Below, piece by piece: positions 35,717 to 43,501 of a stretch of DNA of 64,000 bases. The notes beneath the pieces were generated by a model. The model was not told the origin of the DNA. It searched no databases and saw nothing but the letters and a program-made list of their open reading frames with translations. Position numbers and translations under genes: made by a program. Position 1 is the first letter of the stretch; every line of letters begins with the position of its first letter. Location of the stretch: NCBI RefSeq assembly GCF_900114255.1, contig NZ_FOSL01000014.1:1-64000 (forward strand), written 5' to 3'. The DNA comes from Neomesorhizobium albiziae (GTDB lineage: Bacteria > Pseudomonadota > Alphaproteobacteria > Rhizobiales > Rhizobiaceae).

Positions 35717-36019
35717 AAAACCTCCCGGTACGCGAGCAATGGATAGGGCGCAGTGCCCTTGTTTCGGAACGAGCCGGCGGGCAGATGCGACCGGCAGCAA
35801 GCCGGAAGGCGAGGGGTCACCTCCCGGCCCATGCTCCTGCCGCAGGTTTGGCGGTGTGGGGGGATCGCGGCAGGGGTAGACATAATGCACCTGAGGCGAG
35901 CGGCCCGTCCAATCACGTTGGAAAGTGCGATGCAAACAGCACTACGTCGACAATATTACGACGGGGAACCGGACCCCGGGACGGTCAGAATACTGGCCGG
36001 GCCGAGGGAGTGACGCCCG
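35717..36019. other. Intergenic stretch, nothing clear
   Basis: Small overlapping frames only; no protein-like sequence, promoter match or strong hairpin noted. Confidence 0.4.
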
Positions 36020-36345
36020 TCAATACCCGCCGATGATCGGCAGGATTTCGCCGGTGATGTAGCTGGAACATTGCGGCGAGGCCAGGAACACATAGGCAGG
36101 CGCGATCTCCTCCGGCTGGGCCGGGCGTTTCATCGGTGTCCTGGCGCCGAATTTGGAGACGTCCTCGGCTTCCTTTTCCGAAGGGTTGAGCGGGGTCCAC
36201 ACCGGCCCCGGAGCGACCGCATTGACCCGAATGCCCTTGCCGACAAGGTTGCCCGAAAGCGCACGGGTGAAGGCGTGGATGCCGCCCTTGGTCATCGAAT
36301 AGTCGACCAGTTCCTTCGAGCCGTCGATCTTCCATTCCTCGCCGG
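36020..36345 (-). pseudogene. Short-chain dehydrogenase relic, C-terminal third
   Basis: The last 105 residues of the frame are a classical SDR tail: DYSMTKGGIHAFTRALSGNL contains the catalytic YxxxK in variant form (Y-S-M-T-K), then GIRVNAVAPGPVWTPLNPSE and PAQPEEIAPAYVFLASPQCS. Upstream the frame is open but no Rossmann domain is present, so the gene is 5' truncated. The sequence is closest to the general stress SDRs of the YhdG/GSP39 kind. Confidence 0.75.
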
Positions 36346-36757
36346 GTTTAGGGTGATGCTGCCTGGGGAAGGTCGGAGCGGGATATTTCGGCGCCAGCCT
36401 GCATGGCCTTCTGTCGGCGCGATCGGGCTTGCGGCGATCGTCGGCATCAACTTGAGCGCTGCTCTTCAAGTTAAGCGAGTGAGGAATTTCCCGGCCTCCC
36501 CGCCGCAGCCAAGAACGCTTTTCTTGCCGTTGTCGAAGTCGAGTTCTTGGGTTGGTCTGAAGACGGCCAGCTTCGGCATCCTTCATTCAAACAGGTACGG
36601 GACGATCGGTCGGGGGAAGAGCTGCTGTGAAGTTTTGATTCCTGGAGTGAGCGGTTCCGACCTGCCTCTACAACCAAGCCTCCCGCGTCGTGCCAACTGT
36701 CCGCTCGAAATGGGGCAGTTCAGAACGCGAACGGACGCCCAGTTGGACAGTTGGAAT
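36346..36757. other. Decayed intergenic sequence
   Basis: Upstream of the SDR relic, the minus strand has short protein-like pieces such as ELDFDNGKKSVLGCGGEAGK that I cannot assign. Probably further gene debris. Confidence 0.35.
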
Positions 36758-36783
36758 GGAACAAACGGAGGTACCGGAACGTT
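36758..36783 (+). promoter_or_regulatory. EcfG-type promoter (27-residue membrane peptide)
   Basis: GGAAC at 36758-36762, 17 bases, CGTT at 36780-36783. It lies 60 bases before the start of a tiny membrane-peptide gene and supports that gene being real. Confidence 0.72.
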
Positions 36784-36843
36784 GTTTCAGGTCGGCGTGC
36801 GACCAACAGACAACCGTCTGACAGCACCATCTAGGAGACCTCG

Positions 36844-36927
36844 ATGGATACCACCACCCTACTCATTATTATTCTTGTTCTTGTTCTGCTCGGCGGCGGC
36901 TGGTTCGGTCGTGGGCGTTGGTATTAA
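36844..36927 (+). CDS. 27-residue membrane peptide
   Basis: The ORF encodes a single hydrophobic helix (LLIIILVLVLLGGGW) preceded by MDTTT and ending in a short basic tail (GRGRWY). AGGAGA lies five bases before the ATG, and an EcfG-type promoter lies 60 bases upstream. The pattern recalls the small DUF3309-like membrane peptides of Rhizobiales, but is about half their length. Probably inserts in the inner membrane under stress; function unknown. Confidence 0.65.
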   Translation: MDTTTLLIIILVLVLLGGGWFGRGRWY

Positions 36928-37659
36928 TCAAAGCGCTCAAAGGCATGCAATCGGGCGCCACCCACGTTCGCTAGGGCAAATTTCGACCTAAGACACTGCG
37001 GGCAGTCTCACAGACAGGCGGAACACCTCTCTGCGCCTTATGATTTTCGGTGATTGCCTGTGGCCGCCAACCTACAAGGTTGGTGATGTTGCTTGGAACC
37101 CAGCACTTGGACATCGTTGCTGCGAGAAGCGCGCCTCCTCGGAACAGCGCGTCACGAGCCGCATTACATGTTGTTGGCCCTTACCATCCGGCCGACTACC
37201 TGAGGCGCCTTCTGAAAGATCCGCAAGCAGAGGCGCCTCCTTTCTTCGCCGCAGCTGATCCTTGGCGGCTTGCGGCGGAGGGAGAGGCGGAAATACCCAC
37301 ACTTTTGGTTGCTCCTTTCCTACGATCATTCGCGCGCACGTTACGTCGTGAAGGACTTTTCCGCGAAACTTATCGAGCCTCCTACGACAAATCCCCCGCT
37401 AAGCATCGGAACAGCGCAACCCCACGCGCGTTGAAACAGGGTCGGCACCTTGTTTTACCAGAGCTGGGACCGACGTTGGAGGCGCTCCCGTTAGCGTCTC
37501 TCTTTCGCGGTGACGTTGCGACCATTAATGGCGTTTCTGGCCCGCGAAAGGGGAGCAATCAAGTCCAGATCCGTGGTTGCTCCCTTCATTCCGAGGGCCT
37601 TTCAGCCCCTCATTCGCCGGCGTTGTTCACCTGCAGAGCATCTCGCAGGACGGCGATCA
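36928..37659. other. Long stretch without a recognisable gene
   Basis: A plus-strand frame spans 37050-37724 but its composition is Arg/Ala/Ser-rich with no motif and no ribosome site. A loose stem (GGGAGCAA at 37551, TTGCTCCC at 37577) is present. Likely non-coding or debris. Confidence 0.4.
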
Positions 37660-37980
37660 TTATTCTGCTTGGTAATGCGGTCCTTGCCCGCGCATTTGAC
37701 CGCAGTGCCGGGTTTTCTCGATGAGAGGTTCGATGCTGAAGCGATCGATCATTTCGGCGGCTTCGGAGTATGGAATGGGATACTCGTACTCATAGCGCGT
37801 GACCGGCCCCGGCTGACTCTTAAGGGTGATGAACGCCTGGTCCTTGTCGATCAGCCGGATACGGGCGCGCATCATCGGCGTGCGCGCAAAATAGCCCTGA
37901 CGAACCCGCAGCCGCTCTGTTACCAGCGCCTGCCAGGAATCATCATTGACAAGAAATTTCCGTTCGATCTCCACGGGCAT
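37660..37980 (-). pseudogene. CYTH-domain protein relic (N-terminal part)
   Basis: From ATG 37980 the frame gives MPVEIERKFLVNDDSWQALV, the start of CYTH (triphosphate tunnel metalloenzyme) proteins with the ExExK signature. It continues with RVRQGYFARTPMMRARIRLI and YEYEYPIPYSEAAEMIDRFS. After IEKTRH the family similarity stops and 12 unrelated residues precede a stop, so roughly half the tunnel is missing (106 residues against about 155). It is probably inactive. Confidence 0.7.
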
Positions 37981-38010
37981 GACACGTTCCATTCTTAATG
38001 CGCAACGCAC

Positions 38011-38035
38011 GGAACCGCTCGAAAGCCGTTGCGTT
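38011..38035 (+). promoter_or_regulatory. EcfG-type promoter (basic Ala/Lys-rich protein)
   Basis: GGAAC at 38011-38015, 16 bases, CGTT at 38032-38035, an exact match 21 bases before the start codon of the following gene. Confidence 0.8.
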
Positions 38036-38056
38036 CAGATTAAAAGGGAGAACAAC

Positions 38057-38437
38057 ATGGCAAAAAAATTCAAGCTGCCCAAGAAGGTCGCCGGGTACAG
38101 AGTGCCCAAATCCGCCCGTAAATCGAAGATGCTGCGCGCCCTGCTGAACAATCCTATGGGGCGTGACGTGCTCGCCAACGCCTTGACCGCGGGCGCCGGC
38201 GCCGCCGCCGCCGTGCTTGTCGAGCACCGCGAGGATCTTGCGGCAGCGGGCAAGAAGGGTGCGAAGAAGGGCGCCAAGAAGGGTGCACAGGCGGCCAGTC
38301 TGGCAGTCGAGGCCGCGCAGAGTGCGGCTAATGCGATGATCGACGTGGTACGCGGCGCCGCCCACACCTTCCTCCCCGCGACACAGAAGGCTGCCGCTGG
38401 GCACTCGAAACGCCCAAAAAGGGCGGCGGTGAACTAG
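38057..38437 (+). CDS. Basic Ala/Lys-rich hypothetical protein
   Basis: A 126-residue protein. A basic start (MAKKFKLPKKVAGYRVPKSA) leads to an Ala-rich helix (LANALTAGAGAAAAVLVEHR), a Lys/Ala repeat (KKGAKKGAKKGAQ) and a second helix. The Lys/Ala repeat suggests nucleic-acid or membrane-surface contact. GGGAG lies seven bases upstream, and an exact EcfG-type promoter precedes it. The natural C terminus is in doubt because the next frame continues with protein-like sequence (see 38417-38712). Confidence 0.7.
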   Translation: MAKKFKLPKKVAGYRVPKSARKSKMLRALLNNPMGRDVLANALTAGAGAAAAVLVEHREDLAAAGKKGAKKGAKKGAQAASLAVEAAQSAANAMIDVVRGAAHTFLPATQKAAAGHSKRPKRAAVN

Positions 38438-38712
38438 TAAGGGGTTCACGTAAGAAGGGCTATCCGGCCCGCAGCGGATTGCCCCGCCCGATGGAACGCT
38501 GGCTTCTGCGCAGCCATAAAGACACCGCCCTGCAGCGGATAACGTCGAGCGCGATCCTTCGGGCTTTTGGCGTCCTGTTGCGCCATCACCCCGGCGCCGC
38601 CTTTTCCATGCTAGGCGCGGGGGCGGCCCAAGCTGGGAGGGCTGCGGTATCCGAGGTCGGCAGTGCCTTACACCTGACAGATGAAGGCGCCGCAATCGAC
38701 AAGGGTGAATGA
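38417..38712 (+). CDS. Possible -1 frame continuation of the preceding gene
   Basis: The frame one base back from the preceding gene stays open from before that gene's stop to 38712 and reads KKGGGELVRGSRKKGYPARS, GLPRPMERWLLRSHKD, then ILRAFGVLLRHHPGAAFSML. There is no good internal ribosome site; starts at TTG 38479 or ATG 38491 are possible. Either this is a separate small gene overlapping the first, or the two are one protein joined by a frameshift near the A5 run at 38416-38420. Confidence 0.5.
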
Positions 38713-38913
38713 TCGATTGAATGCACGTTCGATGTCCGCGTCAGTCGGATGAGCCACGGAAATGGCATCAAAATCCGCCCTCCCCTGAAAACCAAGCGAT
38801 GTAATCCAAACGACCTCACCGCGAACCCCAGGGCTGAGAAACAAGAAATCGTTGTGGAAGTCGAATTCCGAGGTTGCACCGAAGATGGCCATATTACCGC
38901 ATTGATCAAACAA
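38668..38913 (-). CDS. Small hypothetical protein (doubtful)
   Basis: An 81-residue frame (MAIFGATSEFDFHNDFLFLS then VVWITSLGFQGRADFDAISV) with balanced composition, ending LVDCGAFICQV. No family recognised. It overlaps the end of the preceding plus-strand frame by about 45 bases, and no strong ribosome site is seen. Confidence 0.35.
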   Translation of the reverse strand: MFDQCGNMAIFGATSEFDFHNDFLFLSPGVRGEVVWITSLGFQGRADFDAISVAHPTDADIERAFNRSFTLVDCGAFICQV

Positions 38914-38964
38914 ATAAGCCCGCCGCGTGAGGACGGCGGGCTGAGATCGATCCTGAACTAGTAT

Positions 38965-39110
38965 TCAGGCCGCTTCCTGCATTGCACGTGTGTTGACACC
39001 GCCTTCGCCCAAAGCTGACAGTGCTTCATCAGTGGCTTCTTCTTCAGCCAGCGTCTCGGCAAGGATTGCAGCAGCATCTGTCATACCCAGCAATCCAATA
39101 GGCGGACATC
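38965..39110 (-). pseudogene. DUF892 (YciE-like ferritin-fold) C-terminal relic, copy 2
   Basis: Reads LLGMTDAAAILAETLAEEEA then TDEALSALGEGGVNTRAMQE and a natural stop, the end of a DUF892 protein. The upstream three helices are missing. Closely matches the relic at 35335-35450. Confidence 0.68.
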
Positions 39111-39258
39111 ACTCCTCCCTCAAGCACGCACGCAGCGATCCAAAAGCTGAGATGAATTCTCAGTCCCGAGGCGCCCAGCATGCATTTCGTGTTTACCGTC
39201 TGTGACTGCCCAGGCCAAATTGGACAAACTTCCCCTGCGGCGGTGCGCTCGAACCCGG

Positions 39259-41370
39259 TTATAGCTTGACCGCCATCTCCCGACCCCAGTGACGGAGCTT
39301 GCGGCAGGACTCGATAAAAGCGGCAATCGCCTTCGGATCATCGAGGCTAATCATGCCTTCGTCGGCTTTCGGATCGACGCCCGCCTTCACCAGCAATGGT
39401 GCTGCGGTGGGCGAAAACGCAATGAATTTGCAGTGGGCGAAAGCATCGGCCACGAAATCACGTGCTGTGGCCTCGCGCGTCAGCTGTTCGGCACCTTCCT
39501 CCGAAACGATTAGCGCCACTGCATCGAACAAGACGGAGGGTCCACCATCGATCATGTGCTTGGCATCAATCCAGCTGCCGTCCTCTGCCTCGACCCCGCC
39601 TACTTTGGGAGCGACGACCTCCATCACGGCCCCTTCCTTTTCGACTGCCGATTGAAGCGAATTTAACAAAGCTGCATCAGCTCCTACGCTGACCAATACC
39701 CCGACCTTGCGGCCGGCAAAACTTTCTGGGCCGTTTTCAATGATGCTTAAGGCTGGCGAGGTGGGCAAGTCGTCGCGGGGCTCTACCGCTGCATCGGCGG
39801 GTTTTGGCAGTTTTTTGATGCCAAGCTTATCTGCAATCGCCGTGCCCAGCGTCTCGTCGATGTTGAGTAGGTGCGAGACCATCCGTTCTCGGATGACAGG
39901 ATTCTCGCATTTGCTAAGCTCGAATGTCAGCGCCACTACAATATGGCGTTGCTCGGGCGGTGTCTGACTGATGAAAAATTGACGTGCTTGGCTATAGTGG
40001 TCGGCAAAGCTCTCGGCCCGCAGACGCACTTTTTGGCCCTCTTCCGGATTGGCAAAAGTCGGGAAGCCTTTTTGCGGGCTTTCCCTCGGCCCCTCGCCCC
40101 AGGAATTTGGTTGATAATTGACGCGCCCGACAGGGTTGCGCATCGCCATATGGCCGTCCTGCTGAAAGTTATGCAACGGGCATTTGGGCGCGTTGATTGG
40201 GATGTGAGTGAAGTTCGGGCTTCCCAGCCGCTTCAACTGAGTGTCGAGGTAGGAAAAATTGCGGCCTTGAAGTAACGGATCGTTTGAGAAGTCGATGCCG
40301 GGCGGCACATTCTGCGTCATGAACGCGACTTGCTCTGTCTCTGCAAAGAAGTTGTCAGGCATGCGGTCGAGTACCAAACGTCCGACTGGCACAGGTTCCA
40401 GAACCTCTTCGGGGATGATTTTGGTTGGATCCAAAACATCAAAGTCAAAGCTGTCGGCAAACTCCTGGTCGAAAAGCTGAAGGTTCAGCTCCCATTCGGG
40501 GAAGTCGCCTGACTGGATGGCATTCCAAAGGTCGCGACGGTGAAAGTCCGGGTCAGCCCCGTTGATCTTGACGGCCTCGTTCCAGACGACCGACTGCATG
40601 CCAAGCTTTGGCTTCCAGATGAATTTGACGAAGGTGGATTCGTCTTTGGCATTAACCAGTCGGAATGTATGAACGCCAAATCCTTGCATGAAGCGGAAGG
40701 ATCGGGGGATGGCCCGGTCCGACATGACCCACATGATCATGTGCATGGATTCCGGCGTCAGGCTGATGAAATCCCAGAAATTGTCGTGTGCAGATTGCGC
40801 CTGGGGGAAACCGCGGTCGGGCTCGGGTTTCACCGAATGGATGATGTCGGGAAATTTGATTGCATCCTGGATGAAGAAGACTGGAATGTTGTTGCCAACG
40901 AGATCCCAGTTGCCCTCCTTGGTGTAGAATTTAACTGCAAAGCCGCGCACGTCTCGCGCGAGATCGACTGATCCCTTGGAACCGGCGACGGTCGAAAAGC
41001 GTACGAACACGGGCGTTTTCTCGCCGGCTCGCTGGAAAAGGTCAGCTCGCGTATAGGGAGCCAGCGACTCGTAGGTTTCGAAATATCCATGCGCACCGTA
41101 ACCGCGTGCATGGACGACGCGCTCTGGAATGCGCTCGTGGTCGAAATGGAAGATCTTCTCGCGGAAATGAAAATCCTCGAGGACCGTTGGCCCACGCGAC
41201 CCTATCTTGAGCGAGTTTTGATCGTCAGCGACCGGTCCGCCTTGAGCGGTCGTCAGGACCTCAGTCTCGCCTTCTGCAAGCTGATGAAGCTCCCCTCCAT
41301 TTCCCCTCACCAGCTTTTGATCATGGATTGTCGCGGGCTTGCCCGTCGGCTGTCTGCTGGTTTTGGCCAT
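39259..41370 (-). CDS. katE: Large-subunit catalase (KatE / HPII type)
   Basis: A 703-residue clade 2 monofunctional heme catalase, which breaks down hydrogen peroxide in the cytoplasm. The distal His is in [17 protein letters not shown], the conserved Asn lies in [18 protein letters not shown], and the proximal heme Tyr is in the region after [16 protein letters not shown]. The extra C-terminal flavodoxin-like/class I amidotransferase-like domain (from about residue 535, [20 protein letters not shown]) is typical of HPII-size enzymes. The start at 41370 (MAKTSRQP) is chosen on family pattern. I found no exact EcfG promoter in its leader, although katE is often in that regulon. Confidence 0.95.
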   Translation of the reverse strand: MAKTSRQPTGKPATIHDQKLVRGNGGELHQLAEGETEVLTTAQGGPVADDQNSLKIGSRGPTVLEDFHFREKIFHFDHERIPERVVHARGYGAHGYFETYESLAPYTRADLFQRAGEKTPVFVRFSTVAGSKGSVDLARDVRGFAVKFYTKEGNWDLVGNNIPVFFIQDAIKFPDIIHSVKPEPDRGFPQAQSAHDNFWDFISLTPESMHMIMWVMSDRAIPRSFRFMQGFGVHTFRLVNAKDESTFVKFIWKPKLGMQSVVWNEAVKINGADPDFHRRDLWNAIQSGDFPEWELNLQLFDQEFADSFDFDVLDPTKIIPEEVLEPVPVGRLVLDRMPDNFFAETEQVAFMTQNVPPGIDFSNDPLLQGRNFSYLDTQLKRLGSPNFTHIPINAPKCPLHNFQQDGHMAMRNPVGRVNYQPNSWGEGPRESPQKGFPTFANPEEGQKVRLRAESFADHYSQARQFFISQTPPEQRHIVVALTFELSKCENPVIRERMVSHLLNIDETLGTAIADKLGIKKLPKPADAAVEPRDDLPTSPALSIIENGPESFAGRKVGVLVSVGADAALLNSLQSAVEKEGAVMEVVAPKVGGVEAEDGSWIDAKHMIDGGPSVLFDAVALIVSEEGAEQLTREATARDFVADAFAHCKFIAFSPTAAPLLVKAGVDPKADEGMISLDDPKAIAAFIESCRKLRHWGREMAVKL

Positions 41371-41714
41371 TTTTGCGTTCCCTAAAGAGAAAAGGTGCGC
41401 GCGGTTTGCACGTCTCTCATAATCCAAAGAGGGGCCATCGGTTCCTGACGGAGCGCATGTTTCAAATTTTCAGGAAGCTTAGCTGCGGAGCGCAGCGCAA
41501 CATCGCCTTACGAGGCTTGAAAACCCGCTCCGGAGAACTGCATGCCGTAGTATCGATCGGCCTGCCGTCAGGGCAAACCAGATGACATGCGACCAACACG
41601 GCCGCAGCGACCAGCGCTGTTGGAAATTGCGTTTTGGCCGCTTTAGTGACGTTCCGGTTGTTGACCATCCGATGCCCCCCATCTTCGCCTCTTCGAGCTT
41701 CATGCGAAAGGCTT
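41371..41714. other. Intergenic stretch, nothing clear
   Basis: A minus-strand frame 41462-41668 (TKAAKTQFPTALVAAAVLVA) has a signal-like segment but the remainder is not family-like and it lacks a ribosome site. Not called as a gene. Confidence 0.4.
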
Positions 41715-41861
41715 TCAGATGATTTCGATGACGATGATCCCTGTCACCCCCACCAGGAAGCGGCTCATGCCGGCGGCGTTTTCCGCCGGCACACTCAGGC
41801 TATCGAGGGCCCAATCCAAGAGAGGGAGGGCGACCGGCAAGAGATTGGCGATTTCGCTCAT
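41715..41861 (-). CDS. Possible 48-residue small membrane protein
   Basis: The frame reads MSEIANLLPVALPLLDWALD, then SLSVPAENAAGMSRFLVGVT and a hydrophobic end GIIVIEII. The pattern is protein-like with two amphipathic or membrane segments, but no ribosome site is clear and no family is known to me. Confidence 0.35.
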   Translation of the reverse strand: MSEIANLLPVALPLLDWALDSLSVPAENAAGMSRFLVGVTGIIVIEII

Positions 41862-41886
41862 CTCAAATGGTGGAGGCACCATGCAC

Positions 41887-41911
41887 GGAACCGTTTCGGT
41901 CCACGGCGGTT
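41887..41911 (+). promoter_or_regulatory. EcfG-like promoter, one mismatch (DUF1236 gene)
   Basis: GGAAC at 41887-41891, 16 bases, GGTT at 41908-41911. The first base of the -10 element, the least conserved, differs from CGTT. It lies 28 bases before the start codon. Confidence 0.55.
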
Positions 41912-41939
41912 GTTGCGCATCAACTCAGGAGGTATTGAA

Positions 41940-42245
41940 ATGATTTTCCGAAGCGCACTTGCCGCCACCATCCTGCTCGCAGGAACCGCATTCGCGGCTG
42001 CCCAGACTGTAGTCGTCACCCCCGAACAGGAAGTCGTGGTCCGGGAATACGTGAAAAACAATCCGGTGGTCGTCGAACGTCCATCCAACTTTGAACTGGT
42101 AATAGGGGCGATCATTCCTGATATTCTCAAGCCGGGCGCGCTTGCCGACAACACCGTGCCAAACAAGTATCAGTACGTCGTAATGGACGGCCGTACCGTG
42201 CTTATTGAGCCCCAGACCCGCAAGGTCGTACACATCATAGACTGA
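41940..42245 (+). CDS. Exported DUF1236-like protein
   Basis: A 101-residue periplasmic protein with a signal peptide (SALAATILLAGTAFAAAQ) and a mature part carrying TVVVTPEQEVVVREYVKNNP, then GALADNTVPNKYQYVVMDGR and TVLIEPQTRKVVHIID, the pattern of rhizobial DUF1236 proteins of unknown function. AGGAGGT sits six bases before the ATG, an ideal ribosome site. Confidence 0.82.
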   Translation: MIFRSALAATILLAGTAFAAAQTVVVTPEQEVVVREYVKNNPVVVERPSNFELVIGAIIPDILKPGALADNTVPNKYQYVVMDGRTVLIEPQTRKVVHIID

Positions 42246-42251
42246 CCGGCG

Positions 42252-42290
42252 GGCGCCCTGATGTAGAAACACTGCATCAGGGCGCCTTTT
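42252..42290 (+). terminator. Rho-independent terminator
   Basis: GGCGCCCTGATG (42252-42263) pairs perfectly with CATCAGGGCGCC (42275-42286), followed by TTTT. It follows the DUF1236 gene stop by six bases. Confidence 0.88.
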
Positions 42291-42291
42291 A

Positions 42292-42435
42292 CTAGACAGC
42301 TTCCTTCCGCCGCTTGCCTCTTGCTGGAGCGGCGCGTCGTTCCTTCGTCTTGGGTCCGCTGGATGTAACTGTGCCAGCTCTTTCGGCCGCAGTTGCTCTG
42401 GCGAAGAAGCGCTGCTGCTTGTCGGTGAGCTCCAC
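42292..42435 (-). CDS. 47-residue basic hypothetical protein
   Basis: From GTG at 42435 the frame reads MELTDKQQRFFARATAAERA then GTVTSSGPKTKERRAAPARG and a Lys/Arg-rich end. AGGA lies about eight bases upstream. It is small, hydrophilic and strongly basic at the C terminus, as in many unassigned rhizobial small proteins. Its 3' end meets the convergent terminator. Confidence 0.5.
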   Translation of the reverse strand: MELTDKQQRFFARATAAERAGTVTSSGPKTKERRAAPARGKRRKEAV

Positions 42436-42474
42436 GTCCGATTTCCTAATGCGGGCTCAAAGTAGGAAGTCGCG

Positions 42475-42758
42475 ATGCCATCATACGCGATCGCTACGAC
42501 CTTCGGGCGCCCGGGAGAGACTATCAGCCGCTGTTCCAAATGCTCACTGATGGTGGTGCAGTGAAGGCGTTACAATCTCTGTGGCTCTTTGAAGATCATC
42601 GATCACCTGGATCGGTCTTGGAGACATTGCGGACGGTCGTCGACCAGAACGACGGCTTGCTCGTCACCGAAATCACAAACTTGAACTGGGGACACTACCG
42701 GGTTCTTCCGGGCGCTGCGGAATGGCTGGCTACGCATTATCCGCATGCATATCGATAG
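42475..42758 (+). pseudogene. Frameshifted Cas2/SinR-like small protein
   Basis: ATG 42475 gives MPSYAIA, then one base appears lost near 42493 and the next frame continues YDLRAPGRDYQPLFQMLTDG, GAVKALQSLWLFEDHRSPGS and VVDQNDGLLVTEITN-type sequence to a stop. The joined protein would be about 94 residues with the ferredoxin-like pattern (start SYAI-YDL, end LLVTEI) of stand-alone Cas2/SinR-like proteins. As written, no start serves the long part well. Confidence 0.5.
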
Positions 42759-42896
42759 ACTGCTCCCAGCACCTTGGCCTGACCGCGTACTCTGGTCGTT
42801 ATGATATGTCGAGTTAGCCACCCTCCCGCTCTCTGCCATTACCTCACGGGTTGCAGGGTCTCCACCACGCAATGACGTCCTAACGCATTGCAGGGT

Positions 42897-42921
42897 GGAA
42901 CGGTTTGCCGATTCAGCGGTT
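42897..42921 (+). promoter_or_regulatory. EcfG-like promoter, one mismatch (PRC-barrel gene 2)
   Basis: GGAAC at 42897-42901, 16 bases, GGTT at 42918-42921, with the same -10 variant as the DUF1236 promoter. It is 28 bases before the start codon. Confidence 0.55.
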
Positions 42922-42949
42922 AGGCAAGTTCAACCCACTGGAGGCTCAA

Positions 42950-43237
42950 ATGGACCATACTAATCACGTACGGCTTACTAGCGATGAACTGGTGCCCGAA
43001 ATACTGCAAGGCGCCACAATCTATGGCCCTGACGACGAAGAGGTCGGGACGGTTTCCCACATGCACGGCAGCCAAGTCATATTGGAAGTAGGCGGCTTCC
43101 TTGGCATTGGCGCCAAGTCCGTCGCCATGTCAGCTGACCAACTCGACTTCATGCGAGATGAGGACGGCGACGTTCACGCCATCACTACCTGGTCGAAGGA
43201 TCAGCTAAAGGAAATGCCTGAACATCTGAACGAATAA
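42950..43237 (+). CDS. PRC-barrel domain stress protein
   Basis: A 95-residue protein with one PRC barrel: ILQGATIYGPDDEEVGTVSH, then VILEVGGFLGIGAKSVAMSA and a short acidic end. ATG 42950 follows GGAGG six bases upstream; a longer frame from 42905 lacks such a site. It is the second PRC-barrel protein in the window and is only loosely similar to the first. Confidence 0.85.
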   Translation: MDHTNHVRLTSDELVPEILQGATIYGPDDEEVGTVSHMHGSQVILEVGGFLGIGAKSVAMSADQLDFMRDEDGDVHAITTWSKDQLKEMPEHLNE

Positions 43238-43244
43238 CTGACAC

Positions 43245-43270
43245 GGCCCGACTTCCGTCGGGCCAGTTTC
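43245..43270 (+). terminator. Rho-independent terminator
   Basis: GGCCCGAC (43245-43252), loop TTCC, GTCGGGCC (43257-43264), followed by AGTTTC. It lies eight bases after the PRC-barrel stop. Confidence 0.7.
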
Positions 43271-43501
43271 ACCTGCAGGCGGCCGTTCGATGCGTGGGGA
43301 AGCTTCACTAGGACTGCGTAATCTATCTGGCCTCTTGGCGGTGAGGATCGGCGATGGATGCAACCCTGTGGAGTAGCCTGGGCCAAGGGGGACTTGGAAG
43401 GGGCGCTCTTATGACCGGCTAAATCGGACAGCCTCCTCCCAGCGCGGGATAATCCGCCTAAAGCGCGGTCAGATAAATAGCTCCAACTCCAACGTGCGCA
43501 G

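Noticed and set aside
37050-37724. A 224-codon plus-strand frame
   Set aside because: Composition is Arg/Ala/Ser-biased with no motif and no ribosome site, and its 3' end covers a recognisable CYTH relic on the other strand.
41430-41450. A GTTCC box before the catalase as an EcfG promoter
   Set aside because: No CGTT element lies 16 or 17 bases away in the correct direction.
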